From Fodinibius sp964490705 (GTDB lineage Bacteria > Bacteroidota > Rhodothermia > Balneolales > Balneolaceae): a stretch of 64,000 nucleotides of DNA. The DNA lies in NCBI GenBank assembly GCA_964490705.1, contig CAZBCG010000007.1, positions 1 to 64,000 of the forward strand, read 5' to 3'. Numbering within the stretch: position 1 is the first letter of the stretch; each line of letters starts with the position of its first letter. Below, piece by piece: positions 24,765-32,604 of the stretch. Made by a program: the position numbers and the translations under genes. The notes below the pieces were generated by a model, which did not search any database, had not been told where the DNA came from, and worked only from the letters and a program-made list of their open reading frames with translations.

Positions 24765-25694
24765 CACCGATGACGCCCGAAGCGCCGGTGGCAAACTTCT
24801 GAAAGAATCTGAGCAAACCCCGGCGCCACAAGTTGAACTAAAGCTCGAAGGAACCGACATGAGCTCCAACGCGGTTGTTATGTTCTCCGAACAAGCAGAA
24901 CCGGCAAAGACCGCCACGACGCCTGGAAGCTGGAGCCGCTAGCCGCATCTGAGCCTCTACACCACCTCCGCCGAGCGGCATGCGTTGGATATTAATGCTC
25001 TGCCCTCCTCCGCCAAGGCCTCGGAGGGCAAGTCTATTGCGGTGAACCTGGACTTTAGAGGATCGAATATAGGTGGAAAATATACGCTGAGTTGGAATCC
25101 CAGGCCTTGCCTGCAAACATGGATATCACCCTCAAAGATATCCACACCGACCGGAGCATAACTCTGAATGAGTCCGGCGAATACAGCTTTGAGGTTGATG
25201 GTGGAAAAGCTAAGGCTAACACTAAAACCTCCAAGGATTCGAAACCATCAACGGGCTCGAAGCGCGGAGGCGTCGCGCAGCAGCAAACGACGTCGCCGGA
25301 TCAGGCGTCCACGCTTGATCCACCCCGGCATGGCCCCCTGCCGACGGTGCTGAAGGCCAAAGCCAGCAACCCGCGGTTCCTGCTTGCAGTCAGTTATAAC
25401 GGGGACGGAGAAAATCGGACCGAAATTCCAGAGTCTGTAGAACTGAATCAAAACTATCCAAACCCGTTTAATCCTGAGACGGTGATCCGCTACGGAGTAC
25501 CGGAGCAATCGGAGGTACAGCTCAATGTGTATAACATCCTGGGACAACTCGTACGCACGCTGGTCAGCGAACAGCAGTCGGCCGGCCGCTACGAAGTGAG
25601 CTTCGACGGCTCCCGGCTGGCCTCGGGGATGTATATTTATCGGCTGAAGGTGGGGACAAAAGTGTTAACCAACAAAATGACGCTGATTAAATAG
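24756..25694 (+). pseudogene. Frameshifted remnant of a large secreted protein with type A sorting tail
   Basis: Reading across three frames gives one continuous homologous-looking product. ITDDARSAGGKLLKESEQ...VMFSEQAEP is in one frame. GKDRHDAWKLEPLAAS resumes in another after about 24900. LSLYTTSAERHALDINALP...GGKYTLSWN resumes after about 24949. ESQALPANMDITLKDIHTDRS resumes after about 25095 and runs to the stop at 25694. The last about 80 residues are a classic type A (type IX secretion) sorting domain: NYPNPFNPETVIRYGVPE, NILGQLVRTLV, SGMYIYRLKVG, TNKMTLIK. The 5' part is missing at the junction with the AraC fragment. Base composition is visibly more GC-rich than the flanks, suggesting separate origin. 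Confidence 0.8.
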
Positions 25695-25700
25695 TTACCA

Positions 25701-25754
25701 GTTATTGGTTATTCGTTATTGGGGTTCCTTCCAAATAACTGATAACAAATAACC
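25701..25754. repeat. AT-rich imperfect inverted repeat after the secreted-protein remnant
   Basis: Arms 25701-25724 (GTTATTGGTTATTCGTTATTGGGG) and 25731-25754 are complementary at about 19 of 23 positions, with a short loop. The GTTAT wording matches the tandem array at 1-52. The hairpin lies between the remnant's stop and the start of the 58-residue gene, so it could end the former's transcript. It also has the form of a small palindromic mobile or slippage-derived element. Confidence 0.65.
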
Positions 25755-25767
25755 AAACTTCACAATT

Positions 25768-25944
25768 ATGAAACGACTAATCACACTGTTCACGCTCTTT
25801 GTTCTGATCACACTCCCTGCCCTGCTACTGGCTCAACCCAGTATGCCAGACGGCCCCGAACAAATATCCATCGACGGCGGGCTCGGGATTCTGGCGACGT
25901 TAGGTGGAGCGTATGCTGTTAAAAAACTAAAAGAACGAAAATAG
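25768..25944 (+). CDS. 58-residue protein with signal peptide and PID-CTERM-like tail
   Basis: This small gene encodes 58 residues in three parts. An N-terminal signal peptide (about 1-22, MKRLITLFTLFVLITLPALLL followed by AQ) comes first, then a short polar stretch QPSMPDGPEQIS. The tail IDGGLGILATLGGAYAVKKLKERK combines an IDGG motif, a hydrophobic helix and a basic end. This resembles the PID-CTERM-type sorting tails of very short Bacteroidota proteins (normally P-I-D-G-G-L, TM, basic cluster), although the proline before ID is serine here. Such tails are thought to be recognised by an exosortase-like enzyme or to anchor the protein; no such enzyme is in the window. It is probably intact, since the start, stop and all three parts are coherent. 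Confidence 0.7.
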   Translation: MKRLITLFTLFVLITLPALLLAQPSMPDGPEQISIDGGLGILATLGGAYAVKKLKERK

Positions 25945-26064
25945 AAATTTAGGTATAAAGTACGGAACAAATACATCTCACATGCTCTTTCGAGGTACGC
26001 ATAAAATGAGTAATAAAAAACGGATCTGCCGGTTTTTACTCATTGCTGGTTGCCAACCACTCAT

Positions 26065-26100
26065 AAAAAACCCTGACAAGGACGCTGCCTTATCAGGGTT
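26065..26100 (-). terminator. Intrinsic terminator of the skp-bamA transcript
   Basis: On the minus strand AACCCTGATAAGG, a short loop and CCTTGTCAGGGTT form a stem with one mismatch, followed by a T-run. It lies 27 bases past the stop of the last Skp-like gene, at the end of the long minus-strand cluster. Confidence 0.85.
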
Positions 26101-26126
26101 AAATTCATTAAGAAAGAATAGGGATT

Positions 26127-26681
26127 TTAGATATCCAGCTCTGTCATCACTTGGTCGGTTATATTATACTTTTGCTGTGCTTCTTCTGAAGCATAGAGTA
26201 CAATAACGTCACCTTGGCTGGTCGTTCTGTTGATGACATACGTAAGTCCCATATCTTCTGCAACAGTGCCAATAGCGGTATCTATCTGATCAAGCAGTGG
26301 TCCAACAAGTTCTTGCTGTTTTTGTTGCACTTCTTGCTGAATTTGGCTCTGAAACTGTTGTAGTTCTGAGTTTAACTTGCCCAGTCGCTCTTCTTCTTTT
26401 TTCTTGGCAGATTCAGAAATAACAGACTCTTTCTGCTGATATTCCGAAACCTGCTGCTGAAAATTCTGCTGCTTGGTGGCAAGTTCTTCTCGTTTTCTGT
26501 CGATAAAGTTCTGCAAACGCTGCTGCACGGCCTTCATCTCAGGCATCTTATTCAAAATGGCCTGGGGATCCACATATCCAATTTCAAGATCCTGTTTTTG
26601 TTGGGCCGTTGCCGGAGAAGTTACAGCAACGCTGATAATAAATAAACAGACAAAAGATAGTGATAAGATTCGTTTAAACAT
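26127..26681 (-). CDS. OmpH/Skp family periplasmic chaperone, copy 1
   Basis: The 184-residue protein has a signal peptide (about 1-27, ending SPATAQQ), the Skp start IGYVDPQAILNKMPEMKAVQQRL, then a long glutamine-rich helical hairpin (about 55-145, for example QQNFQQQVSEYQQKE) and a C-terminal beta strand region with DMGLTYVINRTT. Skp trimers hold unfolded outer-membrane proteins for the BAM complex. It is the last of three tandem paralogues downstream of bamA and carries the operon terminator. Sequence identity among the three is low, so they probably have separate clients or form mixed trimers. Confidence 0.9.
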   Translation of the reverse strand: MFKRILSLSFVCLFIISVAVTSPATAQQKQDLEIGYVDPQAILNKMPEMKAVQQRLQNFIDRKREELATKQQNFQQQVSEYQQKESVISESAKKKEEERLGKLNSELQQFQSQIQQEVQQKQQELVGPLLDQIDTAIGTVAEDMGLTYVINRTTSQGDVIVLYASEEAQQKYNITDQVMTELDI

Positions 26682-26699
26682 GGTGTGATCGGTTTTCTG

Positions 26700-27224
26700 T
26701 TAGTTCTGAGCTGAGGTTTCGTTCATTTGTTGGAGTACATCATCAGTGATATTCAACTGTTCGCTGGCTGAATAATACACTAGACTTTCCCCATTGCTGG
26801 TAGCTTCGTTAAGTACAAAGTCGAGATTTTTCTCTTCAGCAACGGTGGCAATAGCCTGATCCATTCTGTTATAAAGTGGTTCCAACAGTTCTGCACGACG
26901 GCGTTGGATCTGCTGTTGAATACTTTGTTGAAATTTGCGCATTGACGATTGCATCTGTGTAAGTCGCTGTTCAGCCTGTTCAGATAACTCTGATTGATCC
27001 TGCTGAAATTCTGCCACAGAATCCTGATAAGCAGCCGTTTTTTGCTGCAGTTCTTGGCGCTTGGTCTGAATAAACGAATTAAGCTGTTCTTGCACTGCAG
27101 ATCGTTCCGGCAACTGATTCAACACCTCTTGAGTGTTCATATAACCAATTTTAAGTTGCCCAAACGCCGTAGCGCTGAAGATAAAGAGAAACAAAAAAAA
27201 TGAACTTAGTAACTTTCTAAACAT
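26700..27224 (-). CDS. OmpH/Skp family periplasmic chaperone, copy 2
   Basis: The 174-residue protein has a signal peptide (about 1-22, ending ATAFGQ), then LKIGYMNTQEVLNQLPERSAVQEQL, a glutamine-rich coiled-coil hairpin (about 55-130, including SSMRKFQQSIQQQIQRRRAELL) and the terminal EKNLDFVLNEA strand typical of Skp. It lies 18 bases upstream of copy 1 and 65 bases downstream of copy 3. Function as a periplasmic holdase for outer-membrane proteins is inferred from family and from its place after bamA. Confidence 0.9.
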   Translation of the reverse strand: MFRKLLSSFFLFLFIFSATAFGQLKIGYMNTQEVLNQLPERSAVQEQLNSFIQTKRQELQQKTAAYQDSVAEFQQDQSELSEQAEQRLTQMQSSMRKFQQSIQQQIQRRRAELLEPLYNRMDQAIATVAEEKNLDFVLNEATSNGESLVYYSASEQLNITDDVLQQMNETSAQN

Positions 27225-27289
27225 TGAGTAGAATTCTCGTTTTATTTCGTTTATTTAATTAAAGCGTGTGAGTATAAAAACAATTTTTA

Positions 27290-27841
27290 TCAATTGCTGG
27301 ATTCATTTAACGTAACGCCCAGCTCCTGTAGTACCTCGTCATTTAAATTCCACTCTTGCACACTGTAAAGCATGCTAGATTTCTGGGCACGATCAAAAAC
27401 AAAGTCAAAATCTTGTCGCTTCGCCACGGTGTTAATGGCATTAAAAATCTTTCGCTGGATAGGCTCAAGCAGTTCCTGTTGCTTCGTAAAATATTCGCCT
27501 TCAGCCCCAAACTTCTGATCCAAAAATTGCTGGCGCTGCTGTACTTTGTTTTGAATTTCCTGCTGTTTCTTTGCCCGCTGTTCATCCGTATAAAGAATTT
27601 CTCTAGCCTGAAAATCCTGTTTTAAATTGTCAATTTCATTTTTCATCTCCTCCAGTTGGGTATTCCACTCCGAACTTATTGAGCTTAGTTGCTGCTTTAC
27701 GCCCTCATATTCCGACATCTGGGACAAAATATAATCGGTATCAACATACCCAATCTTTTGTTCCTGGGCGGATACCGAACTTGCCATAAAAAGGGCAATG
27801 CACCCTAACAAAACAACCCGGTATGTTTTCATTTTGATCAT
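27290..27841 (-). CDS. skp: OmpH/Skp family periplasmic chaperone, copy 3 (next to bamA)
   Basis: The protein has about 183 residues, with the signal peptide YRVVLLGCIALFMASSVSAQ, the Skp opening IGYVDTDYILSQMSEYEGVKQQL, a charged helical hairpin (about 50-130) and FDFVFDRAQ near the end. The frame is open back to 27877, but ATG 27841 overlaps the bamA stop as TAATG, indicating coupling; ATG 27832 three codons later is equally possible. Unlike the other copies its coiled coil is less glutamine-rich. It is the copy most directly tied to BamA, so the symbol is placed here. Confidence 0.88.
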   Translation of the reverse strand: MIKMKTYRVVLLGCIALFMASSVSAQEQKIGYVDTDYILSQMSEYEGVKQQLSSISSEWNTQLEEMKNEIDNLKQDFQAREILYTDEQRAKKQQEIQNKVQQRQQFLDQKFGAEGEYFTKQQELLEPIQRKIFNAINTVAKRQDFDFVFDRAQKSSMLYSVQEWNLNDEVLQELGVTLNESSN

Positions 27842-30333
27842 TAGAACGGTGCCCCGATGTTGAAGAGAAACTGCCATTCTCCTGCACGCACAGGACTTCC
27901 CGGAATGGGAATTCCATCCAGGCGATACCCGTAGCTGAGGTCAACCAACCCAAGAATGGGCAGGTAAATCCGCGTACCAAAACCAACCGCCCGTTTGAGC
28001 TCAAACGGCTTAAACTGTGAGGCATCCAGATAGGTATTGCCCGCATCCAAAAAGGCATACGGATAAACCTGGGCCTGCTGCTCGGTAATAGCAGGATAGC
28101 GAAGCTCCAGTGAATACTTGGAATACAAGCGCCCGCCTACCGCCTGGCCGTTAACATATGGGGTAATTGAGCCCTGCTGTCCGCCGGGAAATCCGCGGAG
28201 ATCAATATTGTCATCCAGAAAGCTTTGGCGCTGTTGCAACTGGGTGCCGCCGAGTTTAAAGCGTTGGAAATCACTGCGCTGTCCTTCACCAAGATAGCCC
28301 AGATAACCGTACTCAATTGTATTTGTGAGTACTAATTTTCCGACTACGGTAGTGTGATTTTGATAGCTGGATTTCAACTTATAGTACTGTGAAAAACCGG
28401 GTAGCGGCGGTGCTAATTCTCCGGAAAACCTCAACTTTGAACCAGTTGTAGGCGAAATTTTGTTATCTGTAGAATTACGCTCCAACACCTGTTTGATACT
28501 CAAAATACTGGAGGTACCCTCAGCCAGAAATGTATTGTTGGCTACATCGTACAGCTGGTATGAAAGCACAGTTTGATGGCTAAAATAATCATCCGGCCAT
28601 TTTAGGCGACGCCCCAGAGAAACACTGCTGGAAAATAGCTCGTTACGTTCGTCGCTCCCACGATATTGAATACGATCGTAACTCATATTCACACCAAAAG
28701 AAAGCGGACGTCCACCCAACCAAGGTTCTTGGAACCCAAGGCTGTAGCTTTGATAACCGCGACCCGTTACCTGAACACCCAGTGAGAGTTTTTGCCCATC
28801 GCCCGATGGAATGGGGTTCCAGCCTTTTCCATTGATGGCACGCTGCATTGAAAAGTTATTGAAGTTCAGTTTTGCGGAGAGAATCAACCCAATGCCTTGT
28901 CCGCCAAAACCACCGGAAAACTCGAAGTTATCCGTACTCTGCGACTCCTGTAATGAGTAATTGATATCCACCGTATTATTTTCTTGATCAGGAGAAAGAT
29001 CCGGGGTAATGGCCTTTTGCTGGAAATAACCAAGCTGCCCTAATTCGCGAACCGTTCGTATAATTGCTTGTCGGCTGTACTTATCGCCCGGCACTGTGCG
29101 CAACGTTCGGCGAATAATATCATCATGCGTTTTGGTGTTGCCACTGAACGACACCTCGTTGACATAGGCAATTTCATCCTCATAAATATTCATGTGTAAG
29201 TCAACGGAATCTTGCCCTACTACATCAATTTCGGGCTGTACCTGAAAAAACAAGTAGCCGATATCGTTGTAGAGACTGGTCACATCCGGGCCCGTTTGGT
29301 TAATGCGCAAGCGCTTTTCAAACTTCGTTTGATTGAACACATCACCTTTTTTGAAATCGAGCACTTGGGTCAACCGTTCATCCGTATAAACAGTATTCCC
29401 ATCCCATGTAATATTCCGAACTTTGTACTGCGGACCTTCTGCTACAGAAATATTTACCTTAATTCCGGTTGCCTCTCTGTTAAACACCAAAAATCGATTT
29501 TGAGTGTATGGGAAAGTATAAACCGTGTCGGATGTAATTCGGAAATCCATGAACCCATGCTCACCATAAAAGGAACGCAGATTTTCTTTTGCGGTCTCAA
29601 ATTCCTCTTCTTTAAAAAGTTTTTTAGAGAAAAACTTCCACCAGCGATCTTCTTTAATCTCCTCAAGGGATTTGCGCAATGTACGGTCGCTAAAGTTCTC
29701 ATTTCCCTCAAATGAAATATCCTTTATTTCCAGTTTTTCACCGGCATCGATATTAAAACGCACCGTCACGCGATTGCGAACGGTATCGGTATTTACCTTG
29801 CTAACGTCAATGCTGGTATTCCAATATCCCTCATCTTTAAAATAGCGCCGGATTGTGTTTCGAGCCTGTGCGATAGACGACTCGGTAACCGCATATCCTT
29901 TGAGCAGCGTTATTTCTTCGCGCAGGTCATCCTCCTGTGAGTTTTTAACCCCGCGGATCTGATATTCCTGTAATCGCGGCTGTTCTTGAACAACAATCTT
30001 CAGATAAATGCCGCCAGACTCCCTGCCTGTTTCAATAATTTCGATATTCGAAAACAGGCCGGTACGATATAAACTTTTGATGGCACTGCTGATGGCATTA
30101 CCCGGGACGGTAATCTGGGTGCCTACCTGCAGACCACTGGTTCCGATGACAAACTCTTTGCGCGAAGTTGTTAATCCTTCAACTTCTACTCCGAGAATTT
30201 CGAGCTGTTCGGGCATCGCATTCATCGGGTTTTCGATGTTAATGGATGCAGTGGAATCAGCTGTCGAATCCTGAGCTACGGCCGGACCAGCAAAAAAGCA
30301 AAAAACAGAAAGCGCTAATAATAATTTCTTCAC
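27841..30333 (-). CDS. bamA: Outer membrane protein assembly factor BamA
   Basis: The precursor has about 830 residues: a signal peptide, five POTRA domains (about 45-420) and a C-terminal 16-strand barrel of the Omp85 family. POTRA-like starts include VEGLTTSRKEFVIGTSGLQVG, IKDISFEGNENFSDRTLRK and VNEVSFSGNTKTHDDIIRR. The barrel has the loop-6 VRGF-like region as DLRGFPGGQQG near 715 and ends in an aromatic residue (FNIGAPF). BamA inserts beta-barrel proteins into the outer membrane. The frame opens at TTG 30354, but GTG 30333 gives a clean MKKLLLALSVF signal peptide and is preferred. It lies between uppS and the skp genes. Confidence 0.95.
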   Translation of the reverse strand: MKKLLLALSVFCFFAGPAVAQDSTADSTASINIENPMNAMPEQLEILGVEVEGLTTSRKEFVIGTSGLQVGTQITVPGNAISSAIKSLYRTGLFSNIEIIETGRESGGIYLKIVVQEQPRLQEYQIRGVKNSQEDDLREEITLLKGYAVTESSIAQARNTIRRYFKDEGYWNTSIDVSKVNTDTVRNRVTVRFNIDAGEKLEIKDISFEGNENFSDRTLRKSLEEIKEDRWWKFFSKKLFKEEEFETAKENLRSFYGEHGFMDFRITSDTVYTFPYTQNRFLVFNREATGIKVNISVAEGPQYKVRNITWDGNTVYTDERLTQVLDFKKGDVFNQTKFEKRLRINQTGPDVTSLYNDIGYLFFQVQPEIDVVGQDSVDLHMNIYEDEIAYVNEVSFSGNTKTHDDIIRRTLRTVPGDKYSRQAIIRTVRELGQLGYFQQKAITPDLSPDQENNTVDINYSLQESQSTDNFEFSGGFGGQGIGLILSAKLNFNNFSMQRAINGKGWNPIPSGDGQKLSLGVQVTGRGYQSYSLGFQEPWLGGRPLSFGVNMSYDRIQYRGSDERNELFSSSVSLGRRLKWPDDYFSHQTVLSYQLYDVANNTFLAEGTSSILSIKQVLERNSTDNKISPTTGSKLRFSGELAPPLPGFSQYYKLKSSYQNHTTVVGKLVLTNTIEYGYLGYLGEGQRSDFQRFKLGGTQLQQRQSFLDDNIDLRGFPGGQQGSITPYVNGQAVGGRLYSKYSLELRYPAITEQQAQVYPYAFLDAGNTYLDASQFKPFELKRAVGFGTRIYLPILGLVDLSYGYRLDGIPIPGSPVRAGEWQFLFNIGAPF

Positions 30334-30385
30334 GTAGGTTAATTCTTGAAACAAAATTGAGCTTACGTTATTTGTATGAGTAGAT

Positions 30386-31213
30386 TTATGATGTCAGCCC
30401 TTGAACGTATAGACTTGTCGATTTCTTTTGTTTTTTCTCAGAAAGTTTGCCAAATCTACGATCACGTTCTTGAAAAGATTGGATAGCCTTGTACAGTTCA
30501 TCTCTACGGAAATCAGGCCAGTACGTTTCCGTGATATACAGCTCCGAATACGCCAGCTGCCACAACAAAAAGTTGCTAAGCCGATATTCGCCGCTGGTTC
30601 TTATAATGAGCTCCGGATCGGGAATTTCTGCCGTTGAAAGATGAGCACTGATCATCTCATCATCAATATCATCAGGATTAATTTCACCTTCTTTGACCCG
30701 GTGTGCCAGCTTTTTAACCGCTTCGGTGATATCCCATCGGCCCGAATAGCTAAGTGCTAAACACAAATGCAGGCGACTATTGTCCTCCGTCAACTCGATT
30801 GCTTCGCGCAGCTCTCGCTGGCAAGTTTTCGGAAAGCGATTGATCTGACCGATGGTTTCCAGCTTGATATCATTTTCGTTCAAATTATCAGCCTCCTTAC
30901 GGAGTGAGCTGGCCAACAATCGCATCAACGCATTGACTTCTATTTTCGGACGTTCCCAGTTTTCGGTTGAAAACGCATACAGCGTCAAATATTTTACGCC
31001 GATCTGAGCACAGGCTTCAGTAATATCCCGAACGGAATCGACACCGGCTTTATGCCCCTGAGAACGCAGATTACCACGACTTTGTGCCCAGCGCCCGTTG
31101 CCATCCATAATAATAGCAATGTGCTCAGGAATCTCTCCCTGATCCGCAAGAGCTGCCTGCAGCTTTTTGTCGCGGTTATTTTGTTCGTTATTTGTGAGCG
31201 AAATTGGTTTCAA
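30386..31213 (-). CDS. uppS: Undecaprenyl diphosphate synthase (isoprenyl transferase)
   Basis: The 275-residue cis-prenyltransferase makes the C55 lipid carrier for cell-wall precursors. The catalytic Asp lies in AIIMDGNGRWAQSRG near residue 37, followed by GHKAGVDSVRDI, YLTLYAFSTENWERP and the C-terminal RTSGEYRLSNFLLWQLAYSELYITETYWPDF. The only plausible start is TTG at 31213, since the first in-frame ATG lies inside the catalytic motif, so initiation is non-ATG. The uppS-bamA-skp order is conserved across Bacteroidota. Confidence 0.94.
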   Translation of the reverse strand: MKPISLTNNEQNNRDKKLQAALADQGEIPEHIAIIMDGNGRWAQSRGNLRSQGHKAGVDSVRDITEACAQIGVKYLTLYAFSTENWERPKIEVNALMRLLASSLRKEADNLNENDIKLETIGQINRFPKTCQRELREAIELTEDNSRLHLCLALSYSGRWDITEAVKKLAHRVKEGEINPDDIDDEMISAHLSTAEIPDPELIIRTSGEYRLSNFLLWQLAYSELYITETYWPDFRRDELYKAIQSFQERDRRFGKLSEKKQKKSTSLYVQGLTS

Positions 31214-31284
31214 TACGTAATATGCCTGTTTTCTTAAGCTATCAATATTAGAGTTTTATACCCGTTATATCAAGCTATGAAGTA

Positions 31285-31761
31285 TTAGAATTGATCGATT
31301 TGTTTAACCAATGTCACCATCTCGAGCAGGGCCAACGCGGCTTCGGTTCCCTTATTCCCTTTATCTCCAACAAGTCCACAACGTTCTTGCGCTTGCTGTA
31401 CATTATCCGTTGTTAAAACGCCAAACACCACCGGCTTATTTCCCGACATATTAAGATCAGTGATACCCCGATTAACGGCATCGCAAACATAGTCAAAATG
31501 GGGCGTATCGCCTTGTATCACTGCTCCGAGCGTAATTACTCCATCAACCTTGGGCAGCAACTGCCGTGCTGTAAACGGAATTTCGTAGGCGCCGGGACAG
31601 CGGGCAACAACAATTTGTTCGTCACCAAGCCCCTTGCTCTTTAGGGTATTGAGTGCTCCGTCAAGCAGTTCATCGGTAATAAAAGAGTTCCATTTTGCCA
31701 CGACAATGCCAACAGTACTATCGGTGGTCTTGGTATTTCCCTCGAGTATATGGGGACTCAT
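31285..31761 (-). CDS. ribH: 6,7-dimethyl-8-ribityllumazine synthase
   Basis: The 158-residue lumazine synthase catalyses the penultimate riboflavin step and forms pentamers or 60-mer shells. The conserved WNSFITDELLDGAL near residue 25, PGAYEIPFTARQL near 55, GAVIQGDTPHFDYVC with the catalytic His near 86, and FGVLTTDNVQQAQERCG near 112 are all present. No other rib gene or FMN riboswitch is adjacent. It lies 3 bases after the PHP gene and 71 bases before uppS. Confidence 0.96.
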   Translation of the reverse strand: MSPHILEGNTKTTDSTVGIVVAKWNSFITDELLDGALNTLKSKGLGDEQIVVARCPGAYEIPFTARQLLPKVDGVITLGAVIQGDTPHFDYVCDAVNRGITDLNMSGNKPVVFGVLTTDNVQQAQERCGLVGDKGNKGTEAALALLEMVTLVKQIDQF

Positions 31762-31764
31762 AAT

Positions 31765-32604
31765 TTATACTGATATCTTTTTGCGCTGGTCGGTCATTCT
31801 GGTCAGTCGATGCACATATTTTGCGTTAATTGTTACGACGCCAAAAAACTTCTGATATTTCTTATTTCCGCCATGAAAATCACTGCCCCCGGTTTTTAGC
31901 AAATTACGCTGATCGGCAAAGGCTTCAATTCGTTTTTGGGTTTTATAATCATGGCTGGGATGAATAAACTCGATGCCATCCACACCGGCCTCCACCAATT
32001 CTTCGAGTTCATGATCGCGATATAAATTTCCGGGATGTGCGATCACCACCGCTCCACCGGCCTTTTTTACCGTCTCAATAACTTCGTGGTGGGTATAGTA
32101 CTCATTTTCGATGGTGCCCAGTGCTTCATCACTCAGATAACGAATAAATGCCTCTTTAAAAGAAGCTACATACCCTTTGCTGATTAACACCGAAGCGATA
32201 TGTGGCCGGCCGATATTACCGCCGTTCGCCTCGGCTTTCACCTCTTCAATATCAATCTCGAGCCCTTCTTTCGAGAGCTCATTTAAAATCCACTTACCGC
32301 GCTTAAGCCGCGACTGATAATGCTTGGCCAGCAGCTGTAAAATCGCAGGATGATCCGGATCAAAACAGTAAGCCAACAAGTGACATTCGCGCCCGTTAAA
32401 ATCAGCAGTGATTTCGACTCCTGAGATCAGCTCAATATCCAGCTTTTGAGCCATCTCGCGTGCTTTTTTATATCCGCGGATGGTATCGTGATCTGTAATA
32501 GCGATAATATCCAGCTTGTGCCGCTTAGCGCTGCGCACCACATCTTCGGGCTCCATATGTCCGTCTGATGCCACTGTGTGAATATGTAGATCTGCTTTTG
32601 CCAC
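31765..32604 (-). CDS. PHP-domain phosphoesterase (RNase AM/YciV-like)
   Basis: The 279-residue PHP-fold enzyme shows the metal-site motifs in order: ADLHIHTVASDG at residue 3, AITDHDTIRGY near 35, SGVEITADFNGRECHLLAYCFD near 60, GRPHIASVLI near 130, VVIAHPGN near 192 and GGSDFHGG near 250. The subgroup includes YciV/RNase AM and 3',5'-nucleotide bisphosphate phosphatases, which degrade pAp or short RNA 5' ends. Start is GTG at 32604, overlapping the protease stop as TAGTG. It is cotranscribed with ctpA upstream and ribH downstream. Confidence 0.9.
   Translation of the reverse strand: MAKADLHIHTVASDGHMEPEDVVRSAKRHKLDIIAITDHDTIRGYKKAREMAQKLDIELISGVEITADFNGRECHLLAYCFDPDHPAILQLLAKHYQSRLKRGKWILNELSKEGLEIDIEEVKAEANGGNIGRPHIASVLISKGYVASFKEAFIRYLSDEALGTIENEYYTHHEVIETVKKAGGAVVIAHPGNLYRDHELEELVEAGVDGIEFIHPSHDYKTQKRIEAFADQRNLLKTGGSDFHGGNKKYQKFFGVVTINAKYVHRLTRMTDQRKKISV

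Noticed and set aside
24765..24917. N-terminal 51 residues of the AraC-type reading frame as a genuine sensor region
   Set aside because: The sequence is the antisense of a recognisable secreted-protein fragment, so the frame is open by chance beyond the junction.
25982..26206. 74-residue plus-strand frame between the PID-CTERM-like gene and skp
   Set aside because: It runs through the skp terminator hairpin and into the 3' end of the skp gene on the other strand; no start signal or domain.
31214..31284. FMN riboswitch or regulatory RNA near ribH
   Set aside because: The gap is 71 AT-rich bases downstream of uppS's start region with no conserved RFN-like words; nothing upstream of ribH but the coupled PHP gene.
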